Source of the DNA: Trochalopteron elliotii
Lineage: Eukaryota > Chordata > Aves > Passeriformes > Leiothrichidae
Direction of reading: 5' to 3'
DNA: 64,000 nucleotides
NCBI GenBank assembly: GCA_024734555.1
Contig: JANPWX010000080.1
Coordinates: 954,263 to 1,018,262, forward strand
The position numbers and the translations under genes were made by a program. Numbering within the stretch: position 1 is the stretch's first letter; each line of letters begins with the position of its first letter. Below, in pieces: positions 1 through 12,500 of the stretch. A model generated the notes under the pieces. The model saw only the letters and a list, made by a program, of their open reading frames with translations. It was not told where the DNA came from and did not search any database.

Positions 1-3000
1 GCACACTGAAATCTGTGCTTTAGTTAGCCTCCTCCACATCTTAATGTGCCTTTCAGCATGAAGTGATGAATTCTAGCAGGATCTGCAGTAATTTATATTA
101 CTTTGTACCCAAAAACATAGAGATCCTTTGTGTTCCTCAAGTCTGTATTCTGATTTTTTTGTTTTTATATATAATGACTGAATTAGTGTCATTCCCTCAT
201 TCAAAAATCAATTACAGTAAATCTGTCCTTCTTCTGAGGAGTGTTCTATCCCATTGGTGTGGCTTGTACCCCCTGCTATGGCATATGGGAACCATGGTAA
301 TGTGCTGTGGAACCCCCAGCACAGATTCACACAATTTGCAGGAGTTGCTCGCGCTTTTCAGCTGACAGCACTGCTGAAATCATCGTGGAAATACAACGGA
401 ATGTACATTACTCTTTACTATTTTAATAAAATCAATCACAGTTATGAGTTGGTCTTGGGTTGTTGTGTTATCCCCCTTAGTCTTACTCTCATTTCTGCTA
501 CCTTCTTACAGCAGAACACATGTTACTCATTAGTAGCATGGATGATATGGGAAACAAGAATGTTGAAGTTGTATTGAATATGTTCCAGATGGACACAGCT
601 ACACAGTATCCACAAGGTTGGGTCTGCACAGATTTCCTTTAAAATATTAATTGGAAGTAAAAAATAATGCAATACTCAAATATTCTTTAGAATTCTGAAT
701 TCACTAAATGTTTGCAATAAACATTATATTGTAAAATATATACCTAATAATTGGTTTTTATCAAACTGCCTAACCTGCTTTCCATCCTCTATAGGCATTA
801 AGCAACTAAAATTTTATTGGGATAGGAGCCAGGATTTGCTAACAAGATTAAGTGGTTACATGCTCCAAAGTTAAACAGAAGCCCGAGGATGGCTGTGTGT
901 ATGCACTTAGATTCTCAGCAGAAGAGGCACTAAAGTCTTGTGACCACACTAGGATTGATAAAGTGGAAGATATCTCTGACCTTTTAAGTGCTTTGATGGG
1001 GGTGGAGACACAGGAGAATATCTGTACATATTTACAGCTGATAAGACAATCTTGATGTGTTAATTGGACATTGATAATAATGAATTTTGGCAGGATATTG
1101 GTGTCGCTGATGCAGGTGAGGTTGGCAGGAACAGAGTGGGAGGCTGGAATGGGAAACTGGCAAAGCCTTATATCCTGATGTTTGTGGAGAAGAGAGCAAC
1201 AGTAAAGCCCAGGTAGGATGAGGCTGTGGTTTCATGTTGGCTTTCAAATGTCACTTATGTAGGTGGTGTAGAGGTGATAAACAATCAGATTAGTAGTGTC
1301 CTAGGGAGGACTTTGGTTTTTTTTTTCAGAGTGGTAAATATGCAATTTGTAGGATTTAAACTACATAGAGGAAGTAGCTGGCTTTCTAGTCAGAGAAAAG
1401 TGGAAGGAAGATGAAGGATCTTTGAGGGAGCTAAAAGTTGCTAATTTGGATAGAGGAAAGCTCTTGCAGTTCCCACTGGAGTGACAGTACCTTGTAGCAG
1501 CATCCACCTTTGAGTGGGGCAGATCTGCAGGAAGGTGCAGTAGGAAGGGCTGGAAAGAAATGTGGTTAATGAATGTTGAGCAAATAGCTCCAGCATTGCT
1601 GTGGTGCACACAGTGTAAGGATAGACTAAAGTACAGCATAAATGCAGAGGAGGTGGCAGAAGCAACTGCCTTGTGCTGTTTGCAGGCTGAACATTCACTG
1701 GACTTTGTGACCTAGAAATAAGTTTTCTTTTCACTTGGTGCTACCTGCAGGCATGCCAGTGTGTGTGGGCATGGCACTGCAGCCAGGTTGGTGCTTGGGC
1801 AGATATGTGAATATCAGCACGTGAGGACTGTGGTTGGATATTGCTGGTGTAAGAGAAATGGTGATTGTGAGAGTCTGGAGGTGCTGGGAAGGGCAGGGTG
1901 GGCCCAGGACCTACTCAGGCACCTGTGTGAAACTTGGCAAAAGTGCAACAGCTGGAGTGACCTCTCAGTTATTTACCCCCACAACATGCCTTGTGCATGG
2001 GCAGTCTCACAGCACATGTGGTCTGATTGCAGCAGAGCATCCACCAGATACTCCAGTTGTTGGTTCAGAGCTCCAAGGCTATATCCCTTTCTCTTACAAG
2101 GCTGGTCTGAAAGCAGTTCTATCAAAGACAGTAGTTTCCCCAAAACATTGGTTTCTTGGAGTGGCTTAGAGTAGCTCTGTGCACCACTTCCCTCCAAAGA
2201 GAGCTGACAGAGGGAACATGCCCCAGGGTGTGCAGGCAGATGCTGTGCAGCTGCACTGCTCTAAGAGTGGACATACACCAGTAAGCCTTGCTCAGGACTG
2301 GCACAGCACGTGGGCTTGCTGCCAGCAGGGTGATGGATTTTTGCCGGAGATCTGGCCCCTGTCCAGCCAGGGTGGAGTGCAGGCAGAGCAGGCATGCCTC
2401 GTTCTGCCCGTCCCTGTGCAGATAAGCTCAGCTGCACACAGTTATCCAGGATGTGAACTTCTGCTCCCTCTGGGACGGTTTCCATCTTGCATGTTGAGCA
2501 GAACAGAGGGATTTCTTAATGTGCATTTGAAGTGCCAGCAAAAGGAGGCAGTTACAGCCTGAGCTAAACAGTCACAATCATCTTCCCCTTGTAGGATATG
2601 AGGGGGAAATACAGATGTCTTTTACTCTAATGTATTAAATTTGTTCAGAGTAAATAGCAGATGAAGGCTGGAGGGGAGGGTTGCTGGATGTCCTGCATGG
2701 GAATAGGTGTTCACAAGGAAATCACAAGGGATGTATTTGCTCTTTCTCCTGAACCTTTGCTAAGTAAAGTGCACATTTTTGTCAGCAACCATTTCTGGTT
2801 TTGTTCAATCTTGCCCCTTGTTCTTCGTGGGTGAGCGTGTGTTATGATTGATCCATCTTAACCATCAACTCCATTCTGGCCAACAAGAAACAATTCAATG
2901 AATAAGTGTTCTTTTCCTTCCTAGCCCAAGAAATGCTTGTGAAGTTTAGAGAAGTGTTTTGTGCAGGTTGTATAACGTGGTGTGCTGTAGGACTTACACA

Positions 3001-3752
3001 TCACTGGCTGGGCTAATTGATCAGTAGGTTCTCTGATTTCCTCTTGTACATCAGAAAAATGTGGCCTTCTGTACTGGTTGTGTTATTGTTACAAATTCTG
3101 AATATTTCTTTAACTGTAACAAAGGGCAGCCTTCTAATGTTTTGTTTTGTTTTTTTTTTTAACTGAGTATCATTGCTTGGACCTGTCATATTTTGGATAT
3201 GTATTCTTTAAAAGGAGTTAAATAAAAACCAGAAAGCCTCAAGTCCTCCAAGCTGGTGGTCAGTGCTACTGCCAGGTTCCTCGTTTAGGGAGAAGAAAGT
3301 TTGTTTATTCTCTACCCCAAGCAAAGGCATGTGTAATTTATGCCTTGAGCATTGCCTTTACAAATATTCCTGCTCTGTGGGAGCTCATAGGATATGCACT
3401 ATGCACTGGTGGGTTTCAGAAATGGCCCCTTTGTGGCCCAAGGCACTGCAGAAATCTCCCTGTGCTCAAGGGCTTTGCTTTCTCCAGATAGTCTGGTTTA
3501 AGACAGACTCTGACTTTCAAGTAAATGGCCAACTGCAAACTGTATTTTGAAAGAACCGTGGTTTTAACCAGCCGAGTGTAGGTCAGTGCTAATATAATTA
3601 AACATAAGTGTACACTAGTGTCAGATGATCTCTAGTGCTACAATAGCTGGCTTTAGACTTGACAAATCCAGATAGAGCTCTTCCATTTAATCAGTTGAGG
3701 ATTTTCTTTATTTTGAACTTCTTTCAAAGGAAGCGTTTTACTTCAATCGCAG
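1..3752 (+). other. TGFBR3: Intronic or 5' flanking sequence upstream of the first recognised TGFBR3 exon
   Basis: I see no recognisable coding exon here. Short open frames exist on both strands (for example 1761-2174, 137 codons), but they have no family resemblance I can name. A moderately GC-rich patch runs from about 1740 to 2560. T-runs occur near 1317-1326 and 3149-3161. Because the downstream gene is on the + strand, and its start-codon exon and non-coding exon 1 normally lie far upstream, this is most likely the tail of a long 5' intron. No CpG island or promoter was recognised. Confidence 0.6.
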
Positions 3753-3834
3753 ATGTGCATGATCCGGAAAAAAACTGTGCTTCTACCTTGTATTTCTCTT
3801 TTATGGCTGGCAGCCTCTGAACTGACTGGTTCAT
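3753..3834 (+). CDS. Speculative signal-peptide (first coding) exon of TGFBR3
   Basis: A pyrimidine-containing stretch ending in CAG (3750-3752) is followed by two in-frame ATGs at 3753 and 3759. From the second ATG the frame reads like a secretory signal: basic start (IRKK), hydrophobic core (TVLLPCISLLWLAA), then SELTGS. A strong donor GTGAGT starts at 3835. It splits a codon after one base, which is the phase the exon at 4877 needs; the junction codon would be TGT (Cys). Against it: both ATGs have weak Kozak context, the peptide does not resemble the human or mouse ending (CLATAG), and the genuine signal-peptide exon is expected far upstream. Unspliced, the frame stops within about 15 codons. 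It could be a lineage-specific or alternative first coding exon, or chance. Confidence 0.3.
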
Positions 3835-4876
3835 GTGAGTCTCATTCTCATCTGAGTGAATTTGGTGCAAATTAGAGGTTAAATCAATAACATTCTCCTA
3901 CGACCTTCTGCATCGAAAACATAAATGTATCTGTTACTGTCAGGGGTGGGCTTGAGCCGCTTTGGAAAAGCAGGGCTACTTTTCATAAATATTTGTCTTG
4001 ATTTAGTTTCCTGGGATATAGTTTAAATGTAAACTGCTCTGTATGCTTCAGCTTTTGTGCTTTCTCTATCACATCACACGGTCTCACGTACTGCATAAGA
4101 GTATGGCACTACATCATGCTGTGGTGATTATTTGAAAGGGCGTACACTCTGTTTTGGACTAGATAACCGTTATCAGTGCAGATAATTGCTGTCAGACACA
4201 AAATAGACTCAGTAAACAAACATTTCATTTTAGCATGTGACAGCTGCCTGCTGTTTTGTACAATGTATTTGAGTGATGTTCTTTATAAATCAGCACTGCT
4301 TCAAAAGCAACAAATCCAACTCGCCCAAATCCTTCCTGACATAATTACCTCTCTGGTAGATATTAACTTTTCATTGTTATATACACATGATTTCATTTAC
4401 AGTGTTTGCAGATAAGTGTTTGGCATAAAGATCTAAGATGAACCAATTCCCCTGACCGCTATCACTGGTGGTGGGGTTTTTGTTTGTTTTTTGGGGGGCT
4501 TTTTGGGGCGGTTGGTTGGTTTTGGTTGAGCGTTTTTTTGTTGTTTTGTTTATTTATGGGTTTTTTTAATGGGGTTTTCTTTGACTTTTTTTTTCTCTCT
4601 TTCTTTTCCTCCCTGGTAAAGAAAAGAATACCTTCGGTTTTGGAATTCATACTCGAAAATTTAGACTTTCAGAGAGAAACGACCCAATGAGTTAGCATAT
4701 TCAGGACAACTGAGAAGGGCAATGGGAATAAAAGTCTTAATTTTGTGGAGAATAAACACAAAGCTGCTTCTTGTGTTCCTGTGGATTTTCTGACCAAAGG
4801 GTGATCATTATTTGACAAGTATAAGTGATGTATTGCTTTTTTCCTCCCAGTGATGTGTGTCTGTCTTTCTCTGCAG
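3835..4876 (+). other. TGFBR3: Intronic sequence before the first confident exon
   Basis: There is no coding signal apart from the flanking sites. A striking T/G-rich low-complexity tract lies at about 4468-4612. The acceptor of the next exon is TTTCTCTGCAG, ending at 4876. Confidence 0.6.
4468..4612 (+). repeat. T/G-rich low-complexity tract
   Basis: About 145 bases consist almost entirely of T and G, with runs of four or more G (for example 4495-4500 and 4505-4508) between T-runs. The reverse strand reads as A/C-rich and gives a spurious low-complexity frame (NKQNNKK-like). This is a simple-sequence region, not coding. Confidence 0.8.
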
Positions 4877-5061
4877 GTCCTGTGCCTCAGAGGGAATGTG
4901 TCTTATCGCCTGTCAACAATTCTCACCCAGTCCATGCCTTATTGGAAAGCTTTACAGTCTTATCTGGCTGTGCAAGCCGGGGCACGACGAGCCTGCCCCA
5001 AGAGGTGCACGTCCTCAATCTCAGAAACCCCAAGGAGGGTCTTGGCCATCATGAAAGAGAG
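4877..5061 (+). CDS. TGFBR3: TGFBR3 exon (human exon 3 equivalent): start of the orphan domain
   Basis: This exon encodes residues 1-62, the N-terminus of mature betaglycan and first part of the membrane-distal orphan domain. The signature is FTVLSGCASRGT followed by LPQEVHVLNLR, nearly identical to mammalian betaglycan, with C8 and C32. The first codon is split: two bases GT sit here and one base comes from the preceding exon, giving Gly if that base is G as in mammals. The acceptor is CTCTGCAG ending at 4876. The donor is GTAAAG at 5062, so the exon ends in phase 0 on GAG; the apparent in-frame continuation past 5061 is intron read-through. Residues 14-16 form an N-N-S sequon absent from human (SAS at that place). 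Confidence 0.97.
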
Positions 5062-6090
5062 GTAAAGGGGAAATTACTTTTTCTCTAGATCCCTGGTGAT
5101 AAGTATGTCTGCAAATGGGATTATTATATGTTAATTTGCTGCATAAAGTTATTTCTGAATTGTTACCAAAGTACCACAAAGAACCATGTACAATTTGCAT
5201 GGAGACTGTCCACCTACGCTTTGCATGTCGTATGAATAAACTGCTTCCATACCTAGCCACCATCTTCATTATCTTTCACAACCACCAAGTGTACTTAAAA
5301 AAGGTAGGGGGTGGGTAAAGGAAATAAGAAACAGATTTAGATCTCCAACAGGCCTTTGCAGAATTGGCTGTCTTCAAAAGCAGATCATTTACCTAAATGT
5401 GTTGTAAATTAACATGAATGCCTTTGGATCCCTGCCATGACCACTATAAACAAATACTGAAGTTCAGATTCTTTTACCAGTGTAATACAGCCTTAATCCT
5501 TCACTGAGGGGGGATTGCTGTACAGAAAGCAAGTGTTGCTGACTGGTAGTCCAATTACTTATTTATGTGTGCTGCACTCAGAGGGACTGGCAAAAACTTT
5601 AGCTGTTCTGAAAGCAACAGTAGAATGAATTTTTTGATGTAAAATTGTGCTGTGTTGTTGTTTACTCTCGAAACGCATCAAAAGAGTGTCAAAGTGCAGA
5701 GAAAATGTGTGCCATGGCAGCTGAGCCTTTTACTTCATGTTCTTACAGTATTACACATACAAATCTTTAGTACTGTGTGCTGTGAGAGCAACGTGTGTGT
5801 ACACAATTAGAAAGTTTGTAATGAGAGAACAAAGATGATGATCTAATAGGGAGAAGCTGAGGAAAAGAGGGTTTTAATCTGTGCTGGAAGAACTTTCAAG
5901 TGGAGTCTTTTATAGTGATTAAAATAAAGGCAGATTCTCTTTCCCAGAATCAGTCTTTCCACTGACTCCAGTATCAGCCTTGTTGGGTTTATGGTGACTT
6001 CAGCTTATTTGTATTGTATGCATGCATGAAACTTCAGCTATTGTGTTCATTTTCAAAATATATATATGGTCTTAAATATCTTATCTTATA

Positions 6091-6113
6091 TCTCATATAT
6101 CTTATATATGAGA
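6091..6113. repeat. Perfect inverted repeat (10-bp arms, 3-nt loop)
   Basis: TCTCATATAT at 6091-6100 pairs exactly with ATATATGAGA at 6104-6113, leaving loop CTT. It lies in a TA-rich stretch of intron (about 6055-6113). The composition makes cruciform or hairpin formation easy, but no function is implied. Confidence 0.8.
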
Positions 6114-6426
6114 ATTATTTGCAGTTTTTTCAGTAGATGTCTCATTGGCTTCCATTAATCAAAATTGTCAGATCTTCTACTGTCATGAGATTAATAGAAA
6201 AATTATACATTTTTGGTGGGACTGTGAACAAGGAACAGATATTTTTATATTTGTAGGAGGCGGTGGTGGTGGTATGGGATTGCTTTGGGATTTTGTTTTG
6301 ATTTGGTGTTTTTTAAGCCTTTCTTAGTATACCAGGCACTGGTTTATCAGCCTGATAAGTGCACTCTGAATGACTGAAGAAAGCATAGGTACGATCAGTT
6401 CTCTGGACATGAAGACCAAATTGTAG

Positions 6427-6515
6427 AGCTTTTTGGTTTTTCCCTGGGTTTTGTGGGTTGTTTTCTTGGGGGAGTAGGTTGGTTGGGGTTGTTCATTGGT
6501 TGGGTTGGGTTTTTT
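6427..6515 (+). repeat. G/T-rich low-complexity tract
   Basis: G-runs of three to five alternate with T-rich spacers across about 90 bases. Open frames read from the reverse strand here (PTNEQPQPTYS-like) are compositional artefacts. The loops are long, so it is at best a weak G-quadruplex former. Confidence 0.7.
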
Positions 6516-9500
6516 GAGCATAGTTTTTGATGAGAATTAAATAGCTGTATGTAATTCTGCTATAGATTTTTCAGCACTTCTCTCATTTCCCGGGAAATTT
6601 TAAATCCCTTGCTAAGTCATAGGCAAATTTGGTATGAGTAGATCTCACAAGGTAATCACAAGTTTTATTGAAAGCAGGCCAGAAGAGTGCCTGCACTGTG
6701 GGGACGTGGTACTGGGGGAACTTCTAACTTCTTGGTTACTAAAGGGTGCCCAGGGCCGGGTTGAAACGGGCTGCAGCTGGAGCTCGTAGCTCCCAAGAGA
6801 GCAGCATGACTCAAGTGCTGAGTGCACATTTGCATAAGCCCAAATTTCCCTCTGGGCCAGGCCTGCCGGCCTGTTCAGTAACGCAGCGCTTTGTGCAGTT
6901 GTGTGGCACAACGTGAGCGAGGCACGCGTGCACGGGGGTGCAGCCTGTGCCCCCAGTGCCTGACCAGCCTGACACAATGATAAAATTAAATACTTGGCTT
7001 TGAGTAAAAATACTGCTGTCCAGCAGAAAGAGGCTGCTTGTGCCTCGTCTAATGTGCTTATGTTAAGAGAGCAGCTTGCCCTAAGCTGTCTTGTCTGTGT
7101 GCTTTGGTGGTATACTGAAGTGTAGGGCACTGAATTGATTTCAGCATTTGGAGCCTTTAGCCTCCTTTTCCCATTTCCTGAGCAATTTCCAGTCACAGAC
7201 CTTGGAGATGGCTGCTGTAAAAATGCACAGGAAGCTGGAGCAAGGTTTGCTGGCAGCAGTGTTGAGCAAAAGAGTGTAAACAACTTGGAAAGATCAGATT
7301 TTACTTATAGGATCAGACTCAGAGAACAAAGCAGAGCAAATTTTATCTTTTCCATTATTGTAGAAACCAACTCCAAGTGGCCCTTTGTCTAAAAGTAGAA
7401 TGTACCCATCACCTTAAGTTACATGAGCTTGATTTACCAGCTGAGGTATTTCCTGTTGCCTGCAAATGCTGATAGCAAAAGGCAGAGATCTGTTTGTCAT
7501 GTAGTATTTCCAGTAGACTCCAGAATAAAACCAGTGGTTTTGTTTGACAGCACATTACTTAGATTTAGCAACATTGAAAGCAAGTTTAAAATGAATCATG
7601 TATTTATTCAGAGGTTGGGTGAAGTCCTGATAATATGGAATGCAATATCTGAATCTTTAAGTGAAGGCTTGCTTTGGGGGAGGAGGTTGGGTTGTTTTGT
7701 TTTTAACCTGCACTGTGCTAGAATGCTGCTGAACTACACATTCCTTTCTTGCTGGGAGAAGTGTAAACTTCCCCTAGCAAATTCCTTGGAGGGTTCATGC
7801 ATTAAACATACTTGTGCAGTTATCATGGTTCTCATAAATATGCAACATGTCTATGCATTAATTTAACTCACTTTGACACTTGTGTAGAATATACAGACAA
7901 CAGTCGTTCGCAAATTTAAATATCGGAGGGGTGGCTGATGAGGGGGAGGGCATGGCAGTGGTTTGTGTTCCTCTTGTAACACAGGCAGGCTTTTCAGTAA
8001 GGGTTCGTAAGATTTGGGTGCTTTTCCTTCCCTATAAACTGGAAAAAAGAAGACAAAAGACAAACTGAAAATGTATAGGATTATGTGTTCTGAACAGTCT
8101 TTGCGAAACTGAATCAGTAGTTTACCACTTCTGTGTTAAGGCAGAAATCTGGTAAATGTAAGATCATATCATAAAATTCTGTTATCACATTTATAATCTT
8201 CAAAGAACTTGTTTGTATTTTACTTCATTAATCCACTGGGGTGAAATCTTGTATGTTGAGACGGGGTATGTCTTCTTTCTTCAAGTAAGAACCCCTGAAG
8301 TTCCAATCTTTTTCAAGTATTTCTTAGAAATGTCTTTTATCACAATTCATATTTGGCCATGCTTTATCATAGGAAATAGAATACGGGTGCATGTAATAGC
8401 CTCAAGTGTTTATATTGAACTTGGCAAGAAAAATGCAAGCCTTTTTTGTTTGTTTTATTTGATCAAGTATTCCTGGGGAAGTGAGTGCGTGTGTGCATTT
8501 CTGTACTGATCTGCGTCTCAGCTGAATGCCAGGAACTACTGAACTCTTACCCAAAGCCAAAGAGAAAGTTACTGTATCTTCACTGCTTCAGTTTCTCAGT
8601 TTTTAGAAAGGAGATAGTTGCTTCCTAATGGAGCTTTTTGTTCTGAGGAAGAGTTATTGCTTGCTGAGTCACTTGGAAACTCTAGAAATTCGCATCAGAA
8701 AAATGTACACATAAGAGTATAAAAATTATTTTAAGATGGAAGTCACTCTTTAGGTATATTATCAAGTCCTAAATTAATGGTGGATTCTTTTCTAATGCCT
8801 GTTGGCTCAACTTCCCTGAGCTGCTTCGAGCACACAGTCACAATTGACATAGTTAAAAGGAGAGGGGAGGGGCATATAAAATTAATCTCATGTGAATGCT
8901 TAGGATTGAATACATATGAATACATGGAATCAGAGTTCCTGGCAATGGATTCACTATTGTTTTCATTGACATCCTCATCCTCAAAAACGTTAAGATGTTA
9001 TGCCTGATACAGATGTTTAACATGTGTTATGTGAAATGAAGGCAGGAAAACTAAGGATTGTCTTTATTTTTTTAATTTTGAGTAATGCCACCGGGGCTGT
9101 AATAATTTGACAGACCTTTTCCCCCACTATTTAATCAGTGCTACTTGGCAAAAAGTTAATAATAACAACTTTTAAAATTTCCTTTGAGAGTAAATATGAT
9201 ATTAAAATGGCTGTTAGCTCCTGGAATAGGCTAATTATAATAGGCTGATATTCTGAATTCAGGATAATTTTTCTGTATCAGTGTTTTTGGTTTTTAGGAC
9301 TTTGAAGATCTGGGTGATGAAGGTGGTGAAAACCTAGTTCATTTTGCCTATTATACTGCATATTTACTGGATTTCCCAGTGCGTTTGTTTTAACTGGTTT
9401 TGGAAGTTGAATACTACAACAGCCTTACCTAAGGCTTTGTCAGGGAAAAATGTTTTGTTTCATGCTCAGGCATCCAGAGATCCAGAAACAACCTTGAGAT

Positions 9501-12500
9501 TCAGCTCAGATAAAGGGGCCACTTTCTGGGCATATTTAAAACATACTGACCTGCAGTACCAGAGCCATGGTCAGAGGGGGCCTGGAGGTCATGTGCTGAC
9601 AGCAGGCAGGAAGGGAATTCAAGGCTTGTTACTTGACAGCTGGAGTTTGTGAGGATTTTGTTACCTATTGATTTGTTTAAATAGGTATACAGTGCTGCAT
9701 GTGGGTATATTTAGTACTTCTGGTAGGTCAAAGGCCTTTGCTTTGAAGAAAAATAGTTGCTGCTTTAGAAGAAGCAGCTTTTGAGAGATAAAACAAAGCA
9801 CTCTGCCGAGGTGCAGACCAAATCTGGACTTTGCAAGGGTATTTTCCTTTTCTTGCCTCTTCAATTTCTGATCACCTTAGTTTGGCAGCAGTAGTGGATC
9901 TCTAGCTATAGCAGCAGACCTGCACGTTTCAATGCAAGTATGTTCAGGGGTTTTGAACCTTCAGCCTCTTGAGCTGGCCAGCTCTCCTGTTATGCTGAGC
10001 CCATCAAGGTCACCCTGATCACTTCACACATTGCTTCTTGTTCCTTGATGATGTGTGGTTCTTGAAGTTGTGCAGAGGCAACACAATCAGTCGTCTGGGT
10101 ATACAGAATAGCAATGGAAAATGAGTTTGGCCACCTGCAAGCCTTCTGTCAAATTTGAGGTTGACTACTGCTTTTTATTGTGATCATTTTGCATGGTGTT
10201 TTGTGAGGCAAGGATGCCACATAAGAAGATCAAGAATGGGAAGTCCAGATGAATTACTGGTTCCACCAGTGCTCTGTGCCACTGAGGTCTCAGAGTCAGG
10301 CTGTGAGTGATGCTGTGGCAGATGTACTCCAGGAACACCCTGTATTTGTTGCTTGGAAAGCTGGAGTTCCTCATTGCATGCATCTTTGATCCTGGGTAAT
10401 TTCCAAAGCCTGCCCGCAGCTTGTGGTAGCTCCACTGGCTCACCCAGGGTGGGTTTAGCAGGCTGCTGTTACTCCCTTTATGCACAGCCATGCCAAAGAG
10501 CCCAACTGGAGTACTGGACTGAATCCGAAAACAAGCATGTGATAGACTTTATAAAGCCTTAAAAATAGTGCCACGTGCCACAGAAATTGTAATCATTCAG
10601 TGTCTGTCTCAGGTAACTGCATGTCTGCTGAAAGCTGCAACTCCCATGCAACTGATGCATTAAAACGACTTTGTCTTAATTACCTTCGTGATGAACATGG
10701 CATTGCCATATCTTTAAGAAGTGGAGTTTGCTTGTTGCTTGAAAGCCTTTACAATGCTCTTTCCCCTCTTCTCTTTGTTAGCGCTTTGAGGCATCTGTGC
10801 TTGCATAAAATCCCACTTTTTTTAATGTGGCTTTTTCATCTTGTTTGTCTGGACTGCGGTCTTTGTGCGTTGTTTTTCGCCAGCTCAGGATTTGCTGGTC
10901 ATTGGATTTGGCAGTCCTTTCAAGTTCTGCCCACCAGAACTGCCAGAGGAAGTCCTGTGTTGGCCAGAGGAGGCTGTTTGTGCAGAGCCTTGTGTCCTGC
11001 AGGAGCGTGGCTTGACGCGTGTCTGCCCTTAAAGAGGCAGCAGTGACATCTCATGACTTGGAAAGTGCTGTGCAAACCCTCGGTATTTTCCGTTTTTAGA
11101 AATGGGACTGTTTGCTGTGTGCAGAAAGTGAGCCCTGTTCTCAGCTGAGAGAGAGCTGTGTGCAGCGGTGTCTGAAGCACTGCCAAGGCCTACCACAGAC
11201 ACTAACAGGCTCAGAAGGAAAAATGTCAGAGTTTTCTGACTGCTCACAGTTTTTGGTTTTGCTGACTGCTGCTTAAAATGTTGTGTTGGAAGCTGTAAAC
11301 TGGACTCTTGTTTTCCTCTGATGCAAGATGCTGCAGGTACTGATGTGCTCTTGAGGGTTGTAGAGAGCAAGAAGGCTGCTGCTGCTGTTCACTGGGTGGA
11401 CTCTTCCTGTCTTTCTGTGCCTTGTGTGTAAGCACACTGTGCACCTGGGCTCACATGTTTCTTTCAGGCAGATGTGTGTTGATTTTTTGATCATAGACTG
11501 TGATTGTGTTTCATGGTCTCCAGTTTTCTCAAAGCTTCTGACATGTTTTCTTTATAAATTACTGCTTTGTCTGTAATTATGTTCTCCAAGAAAAGATAGT
11601 TAAGGAAGTGATGACGTTTTGGGGAGTCCATTTATATTGCAAAGCCCATGGTCAGGTTCCAGTCTAGCTTTGGGCTCATGCAAGCGTGTGTGAGATGTTG
11701 GAGCAACATTTGTCATGAGTGGTCATATTTATGTTGTTTTCTAGAGTGTCTGTTTGAACCAAAAGCTGGAATTAATGAAGTCATTCTTCATCCTCCCAGT
11801 GCAGGGGAAAATTTTCAACATAAATTGTGTGGAGCTTGCCATGCCTGACAGCCATGCTCCTTTATCAGATGAAGAAGTAAAACCATGCTGTGGCAAGATA
11901 GAGGAACACCAAATGTTTTAATTGGTTGGGTGTTTTTATGTTGATTTTGCTTTTAATAACACTGAAGTTTGTGTTTCTCTAGAAGAGGCTCTTATTTCCC
12001 TGTGAAACATAAGCAGAGTACTTACATAGTAGGAAAACTTGTTATTTAAAGGAGAAAATGCAAAAATAGCACTGTGAGGTACAAATATCTGAAACTTAAT
12101 TTGCTTGAAAAAGTTTGAAGGAAATAGAGATAAGTCATAGCTGATGCTATCTCTAACAATTGCTGTGGCAATTCACAATAAAGAAATATTTTTGTTACAA
12201 TTGGACGTCATGTCATGTAATAAACATGGTAGTGGCTGTAGTTAGTGTGTCTAGAAGAGAGGCAGTATGTGGTCACGACTCAAATGCCATCAGTGAGGGA
12301 AAAGTATTAAGAACTGTCACCATTTTGGAGATAACCAACATTCTCTTACCCTGAAGACTGTTTGAGGTCTGGCTCATTCTTCTGTCATCTCTTAAGGAAG
12401 CACAGTGTTCATGTCTTCTGCATGGACATGGTGTGCTAGTGCATGTGAATATGTACATGGGGTTCTGGGGCCTCTTGGGAAAGGTGACTCTGTATGACAT

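Noticed and set aside
1761..2174. 137-codon open frame in the 5' sequence
   Set aside because: It overlaps other frames in the same GC-richer patch, has no recognisable domain, and lacks convincing splice sites or codon bias.
4462..4650. Lysine/asparagine/glutamine-rich 62-codon antisense frame
   Set aside because: The composition comes from the T/G-rich low-complexity tract; it is not a plausible protein.
4825..5088. 87-codon open frame read as a stand-alone protein
   Set aside because: Only 4877-5061 is coding. The flanks contain a canonical acceptor (TCTGCAG) and donor (GTAAAG), and the extensions have no resemblance to betaglycan.
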